Positions 1 to 6,037 of a stretch of 6,137 nt of DNA are shown piece by piece. Both the position numbers and the translations under genes were made by a program. Where the stretch lies: assembly GCA_028690275.1 (NCBI GenBank), contig JAQVBN010000035.1, forward strand, positions 1 to 6,137, in the 5' to 3' direction. The stretch is from Minisyncoccota bacterium. Its GTDB lineage: Bacteria; Patescibacteriota; Minisyncoccia; Minisyncoccales; Minisyncoccaceae. The stretch's first letter is position 1; every line of letters begins with the position of its first letter. Under the pieces are notes generated by a model. That model was not told the origin of the DNA, made no database searches, and worked only from the letters and a program-made list of their open reading frames with translations.

Positions 1-729
1 GTTGTTTCTTCTAATTTAGGATTAAAGTTAGAAGAGATTGATTTGGCTATGCTTGGTCAAGCAAGAAGGGTTGTTGTTAGTAAAGACAAGACTATAATTA
101 CTGAAGGTAAGGGGGAAAAAGGAGACATCGAAGCAAGAATCAAACAATTAAAGGCTCAAATTGCTAACTCAAAAGATGGTTTTGATAAAGAAAAAATGCA
201 AGAGAGATTAGGAAAGCTTTCTTCAGGAGTAGCGATTATAAAAGTGGGAGCTGCCACTGAAGTTGAGCAAAAAGCAAGAAAGCATAAAGTTGAAGACGCT
301 CTTGCGGCTACAAAAGCAGCTATTGAAGAAGGTATTGTTCCTGGAGGAGGAACCGCTCTTCTAAGATGTCAAAAAGCACTAGATGGTTTGAAGGTTTCTA
401 ATGATGAGCAGATTGGAGTAGAAATTATGAAGAGAACTTTAGAGGAACCTATAAGAAAGATTGCAGAGAATGCGGGTAAAGATGGGGCAGTTATTGCTGC
501 TGAGGTAAAGAAACTTTCTTCTGAAGAAGGGTATGATGCTTTAAATGATAAGTTTGTTAATATGTATGAAGCAGGAATCGTTGATCCTACCAAAGTAGTA
601 AGATCATGTATTCAAAATTCAATTTCGGCTGCTTCAATGCTACTTACAACAGAGTGTGTTATTGCTGAGAAAAAAGAAGAGGGTGGATGTACTTGTGGAA
701 GTCAACCAACAATGCCTCAGATGTATTAA
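1..729 (+). CDS. groEL: Chaperonin GroEL (Hsp60), C-terminal part; 5' end outside window
   Basis: This is the ATP-driven folding chaperonin of the cytosol, which works as a double ring with GroES. The frame is open from base 1, so these are the last 242 residues of a protein that is usually about 540 long; the roughly 300 N-terminal residues are missing only because of the window edge. Visible in order are the end of the apical domain (LGQARRVVVSKD, about residues 18-29), the intermediate segment SSGVAIIKVGAATEVE, and the equatorial C-terminal half. The catalytic Asp of the VEDAL motif (E. coli D398) is codon 295-297, followed by the nucleotide-binding VPGGGTAL. The adenine-pocket Asp in GIVDPTKVVRS (E. 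coli D495) is codon 583-585. An ATP-competent subunit is expected. The tail is odd: instead of Gly-Gly-Met repeats it ends GGCTCGSQPTMPQMY. A terminator follows directly. Confidence 0.97.
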   Translation, partial: VVSSNLGLKLEEIDLAMLGQARRVVVSKDKTIITEGKGEKGDIEARIKQLKAQIANSKDGFDKEKMQERLGKLSSGVAIIKVGAATEVEQKARKHKVEDALAATKAAIEEGIVPGGGTALLRCQKALDGLKVSNDEQIGVEIMKRTLEEPIRKIAENAGKDGAVIAAEVKKLSSEEGYDALNDKFVNMYEAGIVDPTKVVRSCIQNSISAASMLLTTECVIAEKKEEGGCTCGSQPTMPQMY

Positions 730-733
730 AAAG

Positions 734-763
734 AAACCCTGCTTGGCAGGGTTTTTTATTTTT
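734..763 (+). terminator. Intrinsic terminator after groEL
   Basis: A perfect 9-bp stem (734-742 pairing with 746-754, core CCCTGC/GCAGGG) has a 3-nt TTG loop. It runs into a T-rich tract through 763. It begins 5 nt after the groEL stop codon. The opposite strand also reads hairpin plus T-run, so it could work in both directions, although no gene converges on it here. Its loop and 3' arm contain the -35 element of the next gene's promoter. Confidence 0.93.
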
Positions 764-771
764 GATATAAT
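743..771 (+). promoter_or_regulatory. Sigma-70-type promoter for the Ham1/RdgB gene, leaderless
   Basis: The -35 TTGGCA (743-748, 5/6 to consensus) and the perfect -10 TATAAT (766-771) are separated by exactly 17 bp. The ATG of the downstream gene is at 779, so only 7 nt lie between the -10 and the start codon. Transcription should begin at about the ATG itself, giving a leaderless mRNA. The -35 lies in the loop and 3' arm of the groEL terminator. Confidence 0.8.
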
Positions 772-778
772 ATATTTA

Positions 779-1309
779 ATGTTATTAATAACTGGAAACA
801 AAAATAAAGTAAAAGAGTTCGAAGAGATTTTAGGTTTTAAAATAAAATCTTTAAGTTTAGACCTAGAAGAGATTCAGGAAGTAGATATTGAAAAAGTTTC
901 TGAGTATAAGGCTAGAAAGGCCTATGAAAAAACAAAAGAACCAATTATTGTTGAGGATATTGGCTTGTTTTTTGATGAATTAAATGGTTTGCCAGGAGCT
1001 TTGATTAAATGGTTTGAAAAAAGATTATCTTACGAAGAGATTTGTAATTTGATTAAAAAAAATAGAAAAGCGACTGCAAAGATCTGCATTACCTATTTTA
1101 ATGGTAAGAAGATTAAACAGTTTATAGGAGAAATCAAAGGGACTATTTCTGATAAACCTAGGGGAGAGAATGGATTTGGTTGGGATTGTATCTTTATCCC
1201 CAAAGGAAGTGAGAAAACTTTTGCAGAAATGAAGAAAGAGGAGAAAAACAATATTTCCATGAGAAAGATAGCTTTAGAGAAAATGAAAAGTTGTAATTTT
1301 GTTTTTTAG
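779..1309 (+). CDS. rdgB: Non-canonical purine NTP pyrophosphatase, Ham1/RdgB/ITPA family
   Basis: This family hydrolyses ITP, dITP and XTP to the monophosphate plus pyrophosphate, clearing deaminated purines from the cytosolic nucleotide pool. The protein is 176 aa, close to the usual length. It opens with the substrate-binding TGNKNK (residues 5-10). VEDIGLFFDELNGLPG (from residue 58) carries the conserved metal-site Asp60. RGENGFGWD (128-136) and TFAEMKKEEKN (147-157) follow. The patterns IKWF, FGWD and TFAEMxKxEKN resemble human ITPA and archaeal members more than E. coli RdgB. The usual C-terminal Ser-His-Arg base-contact motif reads Ser160-Met161-Arg162, so the His is lost. The start at 779 is chosen because the frame's extension back to 656 overlaps groEL and crosses the terminator, while the ATG sits 7 nt after a perfect -10 box. 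It is the first gene of the 779-2292 unit. Confidence 0.9.
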   Translation: MLLITGNKNKVKEFEEILGFKIKSLSLDLEEIQEVDIEKVSEYKARKAYEKTKEPIIVEDIGLFFDELNGLPGALIKWFEKRLSYEEICNLIKKNRKATAKICITYFNGKKIKQFIGEIKGTISDKPRGENGFGWDCIFIPKGSEKTFAEMKKEEKNNISMRKIALEKMKSCNFVF

Positions 1310-1319
1310 ATGGTAATAT
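1291..1319 (+). promoter_or_regulatory. Possible weak internal promoter across the rdgB stop
   Basis: TTGTAA (1291-1296, 4/6) and TAATAT (1314-1319) are 17 bp apart, the same geometry as the three clearer promoters here. A transcript would start at about 1326, just before the open frame of the small acidic protein at 1335. In a sequence this AT-rich such matches arise by chance, so this is only a candidate. Read-through from the rdgB promoter would also supply the downstream genes, since no terminator is visible between them. Confidence 0.25.
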
Positions 1320-1334
1320 TTAAGAAATTATTAA

Positions 1335-1424
1335 TTAAGTTCCAAAGATATTTTTAAAGAAATTATTAAAAAATTAGATCTAAAGAATGTTCCTAAAGAA
1401 GACAAAGAGCAGCTTTTAGAAGAA
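1335..1424 (+). other. In-frame upstream extension of the next gene, no standard start codon
   Basis: The frame of the 1425-1640 gene stays open back to a TAA at 1332-1334 and encodes protein-like sequence (SSKDIFKEIIKKLDL, then NVPKEDKEQLLEEVEE). It has the same charged helical style as the rest of the gene, so translation probably begins here. There is no ATG, GTG or TTG between 1335 and 1424. ATT at 1350 is the best rare start; it would give 96 residues. Alternatively a 1-nt insertion separates it from ATG 1310, whose frame stops at 1355-1357 next to a T5 run (1351-1355). Confidence 0.6.
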
Positions 1425-1640
1425 GTGGAAGAGATTCTTTTAGATAGAGTTTTATCTAGGATGATGAACGAGCTTGAAGGGGAAGATGCGATTAAGGTTA
1501 ACAATTTATTAGAAAAAGATTTGCAAGAAGAGGTTTCTTCATTTTTTTATGAAAGATTTCCCAATATGAATGATTTCTTTGAAGAGGAGATAAAAAACAT
1601 ACAAGAAGAAATTTTAAATAAATATTCAAAAAATAACTAA
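1425..1640 (+). CDS. Small acidic helical protein, DUF5663-like, start uncertain
   Basis: From the first canonical start (GTG 1425) this gives 71 residues, but the true N-terminus is probably upstream, around 1335-1350. The protein is acidic, lacks membrane segments and is predicted to be almost wholly helical. A first helical hairpin (EEILLDRVLSRMMNELEGE) is followed by a second (LLEKDLQEEVSSFFYERFPN), then MNDFFEEEIKNIQEEIL. The layout of two helices, a RFPN-type turn and a terminal helix recalls small Patescibacteria proteins I associate with DUF5663. That assignment is from memory and unverified, and no function is known to me. It sits between rdgB and the Glu-rich repeat gene, whose ATG follows its stop by 1 nt, so the two are probably translated together. 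There is no Shine-Dalgarno site. The missing start may mean a rare start codon, a sequencing error, or a decaying gene. Confidence 0.65.
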   Translation: MEEILLDRVLSRMMNELEGEDAIKVNNLLEKDLQEEVSSFFYERFPNMNDFFEEEIKNIQEEILNKYSKNN

Positions 1641-1641
1641 T

Positions 1642-2292
1642 ATGGCAGAAATAAACAAAGATAATTATAGAGAACCAATTTCTGATGTTGATTTAGGAGC
1701 TAATAATTTTGATTTTTTATCAGAAGAAACAGAAGAAGCTTTACCTCTCGAAGAAACTAAAGAAGAAAAACCAGTAGATGTTTCTATTAAAGAGTCTATT
1801 ATTAAAGAAGAAGCTTTACCTAAAGAAGAAATATTACCTTCGAAAGAAGAAGAAACAGTTACTCCTGATCTTAGTGCTTTTCCACATATAGAAATTGAAG
1901 AACAAGAGGAGGTTGAAGAGGAACCTATTAAAGAAGAAAAACCAGTAGATGTTTCTATTAAAGAGTCTATTATTAAAGAAGAAGCCTTACCTGTAGAAGA
2001 TGTTAATCCTCTTAAAAGAAAAATTGAAATAAAGGAAGCTTCTGTTGAAGAAGAGGCACCAATTGAGATAGAAGAATCATATAAGGAGATAAGAGATGCT
2101 TTTTGGGATAAGATTAATCCTGCTAATGTTAATAGATTTAAAGATCTTTGTTTGGAAGAAAATGAAGAAAATAGGAACAAGCTTAACGATCTCAGTGTTA
2201 AAGTAACTTTCCTAGATGATGATTTAGAAGATGGGATGATTTCAGAAGAAGAAGCGATTTCAAGGATAAAAGAAATTCAAAGTAAAATATAA
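1642..2292 (+). CDS. Glu-rich acidic protein with internal duplication, function unknown
   Basis: I do not recognise this 216-residue protein. Residues 1-145 are very rich in Glu, Lys, Pro and Ile and should be disordered. They hold two copies of a 21-residue segment (residues 40-60 and 97-117, core KPVDVSIKESIIKEEALP) spaced 57 residues apart. Residues 146-216 look like a separate folded helical domain: SYKEIRDAFWDKINPANVNR with one Trp, then a long charged helix pair ending EEEAISRIKEIQ. No signal peptide or membrane helix is seen. ATG 1642 lies 1 nt after the upstream stop codon and has no Shine-Dalgarno site, suggesting coupled translation with the small acidic protein. The gene ends the unit, just before a strong terminator. 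A cytosolic binding or scaffold role would be a guess. The Ser-rich reading frame on the opposite strand is only the complement of the Glu/Lys codons. Confidence 0.85.
   Translation: MAEINKDNYREPISDVDLGANNFDFLSEETEEALPLEETKEEKPVDVSIKESIIKEEALPKEEILPSKEEETVTPDLSAFPHIEIEEQEEVEEEPIKEEKPVDVSIKESIIKEEALPVEDVNPLKRKIEIKEASVEEEAPIEIEESYKEIRDAFWDKINPANVNRFKDLCLEENEENRNKLNDLSVKVTFLDDDLEDGMISEEEAISRIKEIQSKI
1758..1821 (+). repeat. Direct repeat copy 1 (64 nt) inside the Glu-rich gene
   Basis: This copy matches 1929-1992 at 63 of 64 positions; the only difference is T1815 versus C1986, which is synonymous in effect at a GCT/GCC Ala codon. The offset of 171 nt (57 codons) keeps the frame, so the encoded 21 residues are identical. 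Such identity at nucleotide level points to a recent duplication or ongoing gene conversion. Confidence 0.95.
1929..1992 (+). repeat. Direct repeat copy 2 (64 nt) inside the Glu-rich gene
   Basis: This is the second copy of the 1758-1821 segment, with one mismatch. The flanking sequences (residues 61-96 between the copies, and 118 onwards) are also Glu/Pro/Lys-rich but not clearly duplicated. The likely event therefore copied about 64 nt, or a longer repeat has since diverged around this core. Confidence 0.95.
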
Positions 2293-2295
2293 TTT

Positions 2296-2321
2296 AAAAG
2301 GACGTGAAAACGTCCTTTTTT
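2296..2321 (+). terminator. Strong intrinsic terminator after the Glu-rich gene
   Basis: A perfect 10-bp stem (2296-2305 with 2310-2319, core GGACGT/ACGTCC) is capped by a GAAA (GNRA-type) tetraloop. A run of six T follows (2316-2321). It starts 4 nt after the stop codon and ends 3 bases before the -35 box of the clpB promoter. Confidence 0.95.
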
Positions 2322-2323
2322 AG

Positions 2324-2352
2324 TTGCTTTTCTCTTAATTTTATTGTAGAAT
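2324..2352 (+). promoter_or_regulatory. Promoter of the clpB operon, leaderless
   Basis: The -10 TAGAAT (2347-2352, 5/6) sits 17 bp after TTGCTT (2324-2329), a -35 that keeps only the TTG. Exactly 7 nt separate the -10 from ATG 2360, as at the rdgB promoter, so transcription should start at the ATG. No CIRCE inverted repeat or other heat-shock operator is visible, so stress control of this clpB is not evident from sequence. Confidence 0.7.
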
Positions 2353-2359
2353 ATTTGGT

Positions 2360-5056
2360 ATGGAAGGAGTAAATTTTACAAACAAAGCGCAAAAAATAAT
2401 TATTGCGTCACAAAACTTAGCAAAAGAATTAGGACAACAACAAGTTGATGGATTGCATCTTCTTTTTGTGGTTCTACTTGATCAGGATAACATTGTTTTA
2501 AATACTTTAAACAAGCTTTCTGTTGATATAAATGATTTAAAGAAAAGGGTTCAAATTGCTATTAATCAATTGCCAAAGGTCAAGGCTCCAGAGGTTTTAG
2601 GGCAATTCTATTTAACCCCTGATATGGAAAAAATCTTAGAAAGAGCTAGACAAGAAGCCACTCAAATGGGAGATTCTTTTATTTCTCTAGAACATCTTTT
2701 TCTAGCCATGCTTGATACAGAAGCGAAAGTAAAGTTTGTTTTAGAAAGAGTTAAATATACTAGAAATGTAATGACTGAGGATATTATTCCTTTAGATTAT
2801 GATTCTGCCCTAGATACGATTATGGATTTTAGGGGAGATGATCCAATTACCACACCCGATCCAGAAACAAAACAAAATGTTTTAGAGCAATATTCAATTA
2901 ATTTAACAGACAAAGCTAGAAGGGGGGAATTAGATCCAGTTATTGGCCGAGAAGATGAAATTAGAAGATTGATGCAAATTCTTTCAAGAAGAACAAAGAA
3001 CAATCCTGTTTTAATAGGAGAACCAGGAGTAGGAAAAACAGCCATTGTTGAAGGATTAGCTCAAAGAATCATTAAAGGAGAGGTTCCAGAAAGCTTAAAA
3101 TCAAAAGAAGTTGTTTCTCTTGATTTAGGAGCTATGATTGCTGGAACTAGATATCGTGGAGAATTTGAAGATAGAACCAAAGCTTTATTAAAAGAAATTA
3201 AAAAAGGAGAAGGAAAGTATCTTCTTTTCATTGACGAACTTCATACTTTGGTGGGAGCTGGTTCTGCTGAAGGAGCCATGGACGCTTCTAATCTTTTAAA
3301 GCCAGCTTTAGCCAGAGGAGAACTTAAAGCTATTGGAGCAACCACCCTAAAGGAATATCAAAAATATATTGAAAAAGATGCTGCTCTTGAGAGAAGATTT
3401 CAGCCAATTTTAGTTGTTGAGCCTTCAATTGAAGATGCGGTTTCTGTTTTGAGGGGAATTAAGGAAAAATATGAGTTTCATCATGGAATTAGAATCAAAG
3501 ATTCTGCCTTAGTCGCTGCTGCTGAGTTATCGTCTCGATATATCGCCGATAGATGTTTACCTGATAAAGCCGTTGATTTAATGGATGAAGCGGCTGCCGC
3601 TCTTAGACTTGAAATTGAATCAAATCCTAGAGAACTGGAAGATTTGAAGAAAGAAATTCAAAGATTAGAGATTGAAAGAGAGGCTCTTAAAAAAGAGACT
3701 TCTTTAAGCAAGAAAGAAGCGACCGAGAAGGAAAAGAGAGAAAAGGTTATTATCCGAGAATTAGCAGAATTAACAGAAAAGGCAAATAATTATTCTGTTA
3801 GATGGAAGAATGAAAAAGATACTATGATAGAGATGCAGTCTTTAAAGTCTCAAGTAGAAGAGAATAAGACAGAGTTAGAAAAATATCTTAAGGAAGGAGA
3901 TTTACAAAAAGTGGCAGAGATTAAATATGGAATCTTGCCTGACTTATTTGTTAAACTTAATAAAAAGGAGGAAAAGTTAAAAAAACTTCAAGAGAATAAT
4001 CCTATTTTAAAACAAGAGATTGGACCAGAGGACATTGCTGCTGTTGTAGCTCGTTGGACAGGAATTCCTGTGACTAGATTATTAGAATCAGAAGCTTACA
4101 AGCTTGAAAAGATGGAAGATATTCTTTCTAAGAGGGTGGTTTCTCAAAGACAGGCCATAGAAGCAGTTTCTAATGCTATTAGAAGATCTCGTGCTGGTAT
4201 TTCTGATGAATCTAAACCACTTGGTTCTTTCATTTTCTTAGGACCAACAGGAGTAGGAAAGACAGAGACCGCAAGAGCTTTAGCTGATTTTCTATTCAAT
4301 GATTCTAACGCATTGATTCAAATAGACATGTCTGAATACATGGAGAGACATGATGTTTCTAAAATGATTGGTTCTCCTCCAGGATATGTTGGTTACGATG
4401 AAGCCGGACAATTAACAGAGAAAATTAGAAGAAAACCTTATTCAGTTGTTCTTTTGGATGAAATTGAAAAAGCTCATCCAGAAATTTTCAACATTCTTCT
4501 TCAAGTTTTAGAGGACGGAAGGTTGACTGATGCTAAAGGAAGAGTTGTTTCTTTCAAAAATGTTATTTTAATTATGACTTCTAATGTTGGTTCTGAAATT
4601 ATTATGAAAGAATCTTCTTTGGGTTTTGGTGCTAACACAAAAGCAAGGAGTAAGGCTGATTTAAGGGAAAAGGTTATGGGAGCCTTGAAAGAACAATTTA
4701 AACCAGAGTTTTTAAATAGAGTTGATGAGGTTGTCCTCTTTGATTATTTGGATAAGAGTGAAATCAAACAAATAGTGGAGCTTGAATTAAAGAAAGTAGA
4801 AGAAAGATTGTCTAAAAAGAATATTAAAATCAGCATTTCAGCAAAAGCAAAAGATATTCTTTCTGAACAAGGATATGACAAAAATCTAGGAGCAAGACCT
4901 TTAAAGAGAGTTATTCAGCAAAAGATTTTAAATCCATTAGCCCTTAAAATTGTTGTAGGAGAGATAAAAGAAGGTGATAGAGTTTCTATTGATGGGGAGA
5001 ATAACGAAATTATTATTAAAGAGAATAATAAAAAGAAACTAGCTAATGTCAAATAA
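2360..5056 (+). CDS. clpB: ClpB-type AAA+ disaggregase with a ClpP-loop-like LGF
   Basis: This is a hexameric cytosolic Hsp100 ATPase that threads aggregated proteins through its pore. It has 898 residues. The N domain has two Clp-N repeats (about 1-150). AAA-1 carries Walker A GEPGVGKT (220-227), Walker B LLFIDE (288-293), pore Tyr265 in TRYRGEFE and arginine fingers Arg345/346. A long coiled-coil M domain (about 415-545) has ClpB features, notably the Tyr478/Trp482 region and [13 protein letters not shown] (512-524). AAA-2 carries Walker A GPTGVGKT (628-635), pore loop GYVGY (675-679), Walker B VVLLDE (696-701), sensor Asn742, Arg787 and sensor-2 GARP (844-847). All catalytic residues are present. 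The long M domain argues for ClpB over ClpC. Unusually, LGF (754-756) sits where ClpC has its VGF ClpP-docking loop. The stop overlaps the next gene by 11 nt. Confidence 0.93.
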   Translation: MEGVNFTNKAQKIIIASQNLAKELGQQQVDGLHLLFVVLLDQDNIVLNTLNKLSVDINDLKKRVQIAINQLPKVKAPEVLGQFYLTPDMEKILERARQEATQMGDSFISLEHLFLAMLDTEAKVKFVLERVKYTRNVMTEDIIPLDYDSALDTIMDFRGDDPITTPDPETKQNVLEQYSINLTDKARRGELDPVIGREDEIRRLMQILSRRTKNNPVLIGEPGVGKTAIVEGLAQRIIKGEVPESLKSKEVVSLDLGAMIAGTRYRGEFEDRTKALLKEIKKGEGKYLLFIDELHTLVGAGSAEGAMDASNLLKPALARGELKAIGATTLKEYQKYIEKDAALERRFQPILVVEPSIEDAVSVLRGIKEKYEFHHGIRIKDSALVAAAELSSRYIADRCLPDKAVDLMDEAAAALRLEIESNPRELEDLKKEIQRLEIEREALKKETSLSKKEATEKEKREKVIIRELAELTEKANNYSVRWKNEKDTMIEMQSLKSQVEENKTELEKYLKEGDLQKVAEIKYGILPDLFVKLNKKEEKLKKLQENNPILKQEIGPEDIAAVVARWTGIPVTRLLESEAYKLEKMEDILSKRVVSQRQAIEAVSNAIRRSRAGISDESKPLGSFIFLGPTGVGKTETARALADFLFNDSNALIQIDMSEYMERHDVSKMIGSPPGYVGYDEAGQLTEKIRRKPYSVVLLDEIEKAHPEIFNILLQVLEDGRLTDAKGRVVSFKNVILIMTSNVGSEIIMKESSLGFGANTKARSKADLREKVMGALKEQFKPEFLNRVDEVVLFDYLDKSEIKQIVELELKKVEERLSKKNIKISISAKAKDILSEQGYDKNLGARPLKRVIQQKILNPLALKIVVGEIKEGDRVSIDGENNEIIIKENNKKKLANVK

Positions 5057-5690
5057 AACACTTGTTTTTATCGTTATTATTGTTTTAATCCTTCAATCTT
5101 CGTGGGTGGCTTATTCTTTGTCTAATATTTCTAAGGTTGAAATGGTGCAAAAAGAAACAACCGTGATTTTAACTAAAGAAGATTTTATCCAAGAATATCT
5201 TCAAAAAATACAAAAAAGTGTCTTGTATGTAGAAGATCTTGATAGTAAAAAAGAAAGTTCGGGAATTATTTTGACTTCTGATGGGTTAATCTTAACTCTT
5301 AATGATAATATAGTGAGAGGAAATGATTTTGATTTTAGATTTTTGGGAGAAAGTAAGGTTTACGAAATTAGAAAAAGAGATGCAGAAAATAACTTGGCTT
5401 TAGTTCAAGTAGGGGAGATTAATTTAACCCCTTGTCCTCTTTCAGATGAGGTAAATGTTATTTTGGGTGAAAATGTTTATATCGTAGGAACAGACAAAGA
5501 AGGAAACTATGTTTTTGGAGAAGGAATTATCAAGACTGTTTCTGGAAAAACAGACATTTTAGGAGATTCTAGCTTTAATGGTGCCCCTGTTTTTAATAAA
5601 AAAGGGGAGATTCTAGGCATTGGTCAATTAAATAATGGTTTAATGGAAATAATTTTAATTAATAATATAAAAGATTTTACAAACTTATGA
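5046..5690 (+). CDS. Membrane-anchored trypsin/HtrA-like pseudoprotease
   Basis: The protein has 214 residues. One N-terminal hydrophobic helix (about 5-26) follows a Lys and has no clear cleavage site, so it should anchor the protein with the rest outside the cytoplasm. Residues 55-214 follow the HtrA (S1C) fold: SSGIILTSDGLILT (71-84), then RDAENNLALVQV (111-122), then SSFNGAPVFNKKGEILGIG (175-193). Against HtrA motifs TNNHVV, DLAV and GNSGGPL, the catalytic His is Asp87, the Asp is Asn116 and the Ser is Asn178. The spacings (29 and 62 residues) are close to those of DegP, so the fold is kept but peptidase activity should be absent. There is no PDZ domain. A binding or sensing role is inferred. 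ATG 5046 overlaps clpB by 11 nt with no Shine-Dalgarno site. The stop forms ATGA with the next gene. Confidence 0.8.
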   Translation: MSNKTLVFIVIIVLILQSSWVAYSLSNISKVEMVQKETTVILTKEDFIQEYLQKIQKSVLYVEDLDSKKESSGIILTSDGLILTLNDNIVRGNDFDFRFLGESKVYEIRKRDAENNLALVQVGEINLTPCPLSDEVNVILGENVYIVGTDKEGNYVFGEGIIKTVSGKTDILGDSSFNGAPVFNKKGEILGIGQLNNGLMEIILINNIKDFTNL

Positions 5691-6031
5691 CAACAGAATT
5701 AGTAGTTAAAAAAACAATTGGTTGGCTATTTCTTTTAGTGGGAATTATGGTTATTCTATATACCGCCTTAAGTACAATAAATTATTTTACCGGAGTTTAT
5801 CCTTTTCCAGAGCTTTTCGTTTCTTCGGAAACAGTTTCTACTGTTTCGGAATCGTCAGATAGCTTGAATAGTATGATAGAAGGAATGCTTTCCAATCAAA
5901 TCAATTCTTTTATTTCAAAAGATTCTATTAACTTAATTTTAAATATGACAGCTTGGAGTTTATTTGCTTTCTTTATGGTTTATCTTGGAGCAAAGGTTTT
6001 TGAACTAGGGCTTAAAGTGATGAAAGAGTAA
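5687..6031 (+). CDS. Two-helix membrane protein, function unknown
   Basis: The protein has 114 residues, with hydrophobic segments at about 11-33 (IGWLFLLVGIMVILYTAL) and 82-104 (NLILNMTAWSLFAFFMVYL). Lys8/Lys9 and the Lys-containing C-terminus suggest that both ends face the cytoplasm. The Ser- and acid-rich loop of about 48 residues, starting YFTGVYPFPELF, would then face outward, on the same side as the neighbouring pseudoprotease. The loop has a short amphipathic stretch (SLNSMIEGMLSNQINSFI). Small proteins of this two-helix, PxPELF-loop style are, from memory and unverified, common in Patescibacteria; no function is known to me. The start overlaps the previous stop codon (ATGA), so translation is probably coupled and the two proteins may act together. 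It is the last gene of the clpB operon, and no clear hairpin terminator follows. Confidence 0.85.
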   Translation: MTTELVVKKTIGWLFLLVGIMVILYTALSTINYFTGVYPFPELFVSSETVSTVSESSDSLNSMIEGMLSNQINSFISKDSINLILNMTAWSLFAFFMVYLGAKVFELGLKVMKE

Positions 6032-6037
6032 TTTTGA

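Noticed and set aside
369..593. Minus-strand open frame inside groEL
   Set aside because: It is a shadow of strongly conserved groEL coding sequence with no independent support.
656..778. Longer start for the Ham1/RdgB protein at 656
   Set aside because: The extension overlaps the groEL 3' end in another frame, runs through its terminator and gives no family-like sequence. The ATG at 779 matches the normal N-terminus (LLITGNKNK) and lies 7 nt after a perfect -10.
1665..2180. 171-codon open frame on the minus strand opposite the Glu-rich gene
   Set aside because: Its Ser/Leu-rich product is the complement of repeated GAA/GAG/AAA codons. It has no promoter or recognisable domain, and the forward gene fits its operon.
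2296..2360. CIRCE or other heat-shock operator before clpB
   Set aside because: The only inverted repeat is the GGACGT terminator hairpin, which has a 4-nt loop and a T-run, unlike the long-spacer CIRCE element.
2360..2375. GGAAGGAG just after the clpB ATG, and GGAGAAGG after the ATG at 6076, as Shine-Dalgarno sites
   Set aside because: They lie inside the coding sequence downstream of the start with no later plausible start at proper spacing. They encode normal N-terminal residues and are probably coincidental.
2797..3045. Minus-strand open frame inside clpB
   Set aside because: It lies opposite the AAA-1 Walker A region, whose conservation explains the open frame.
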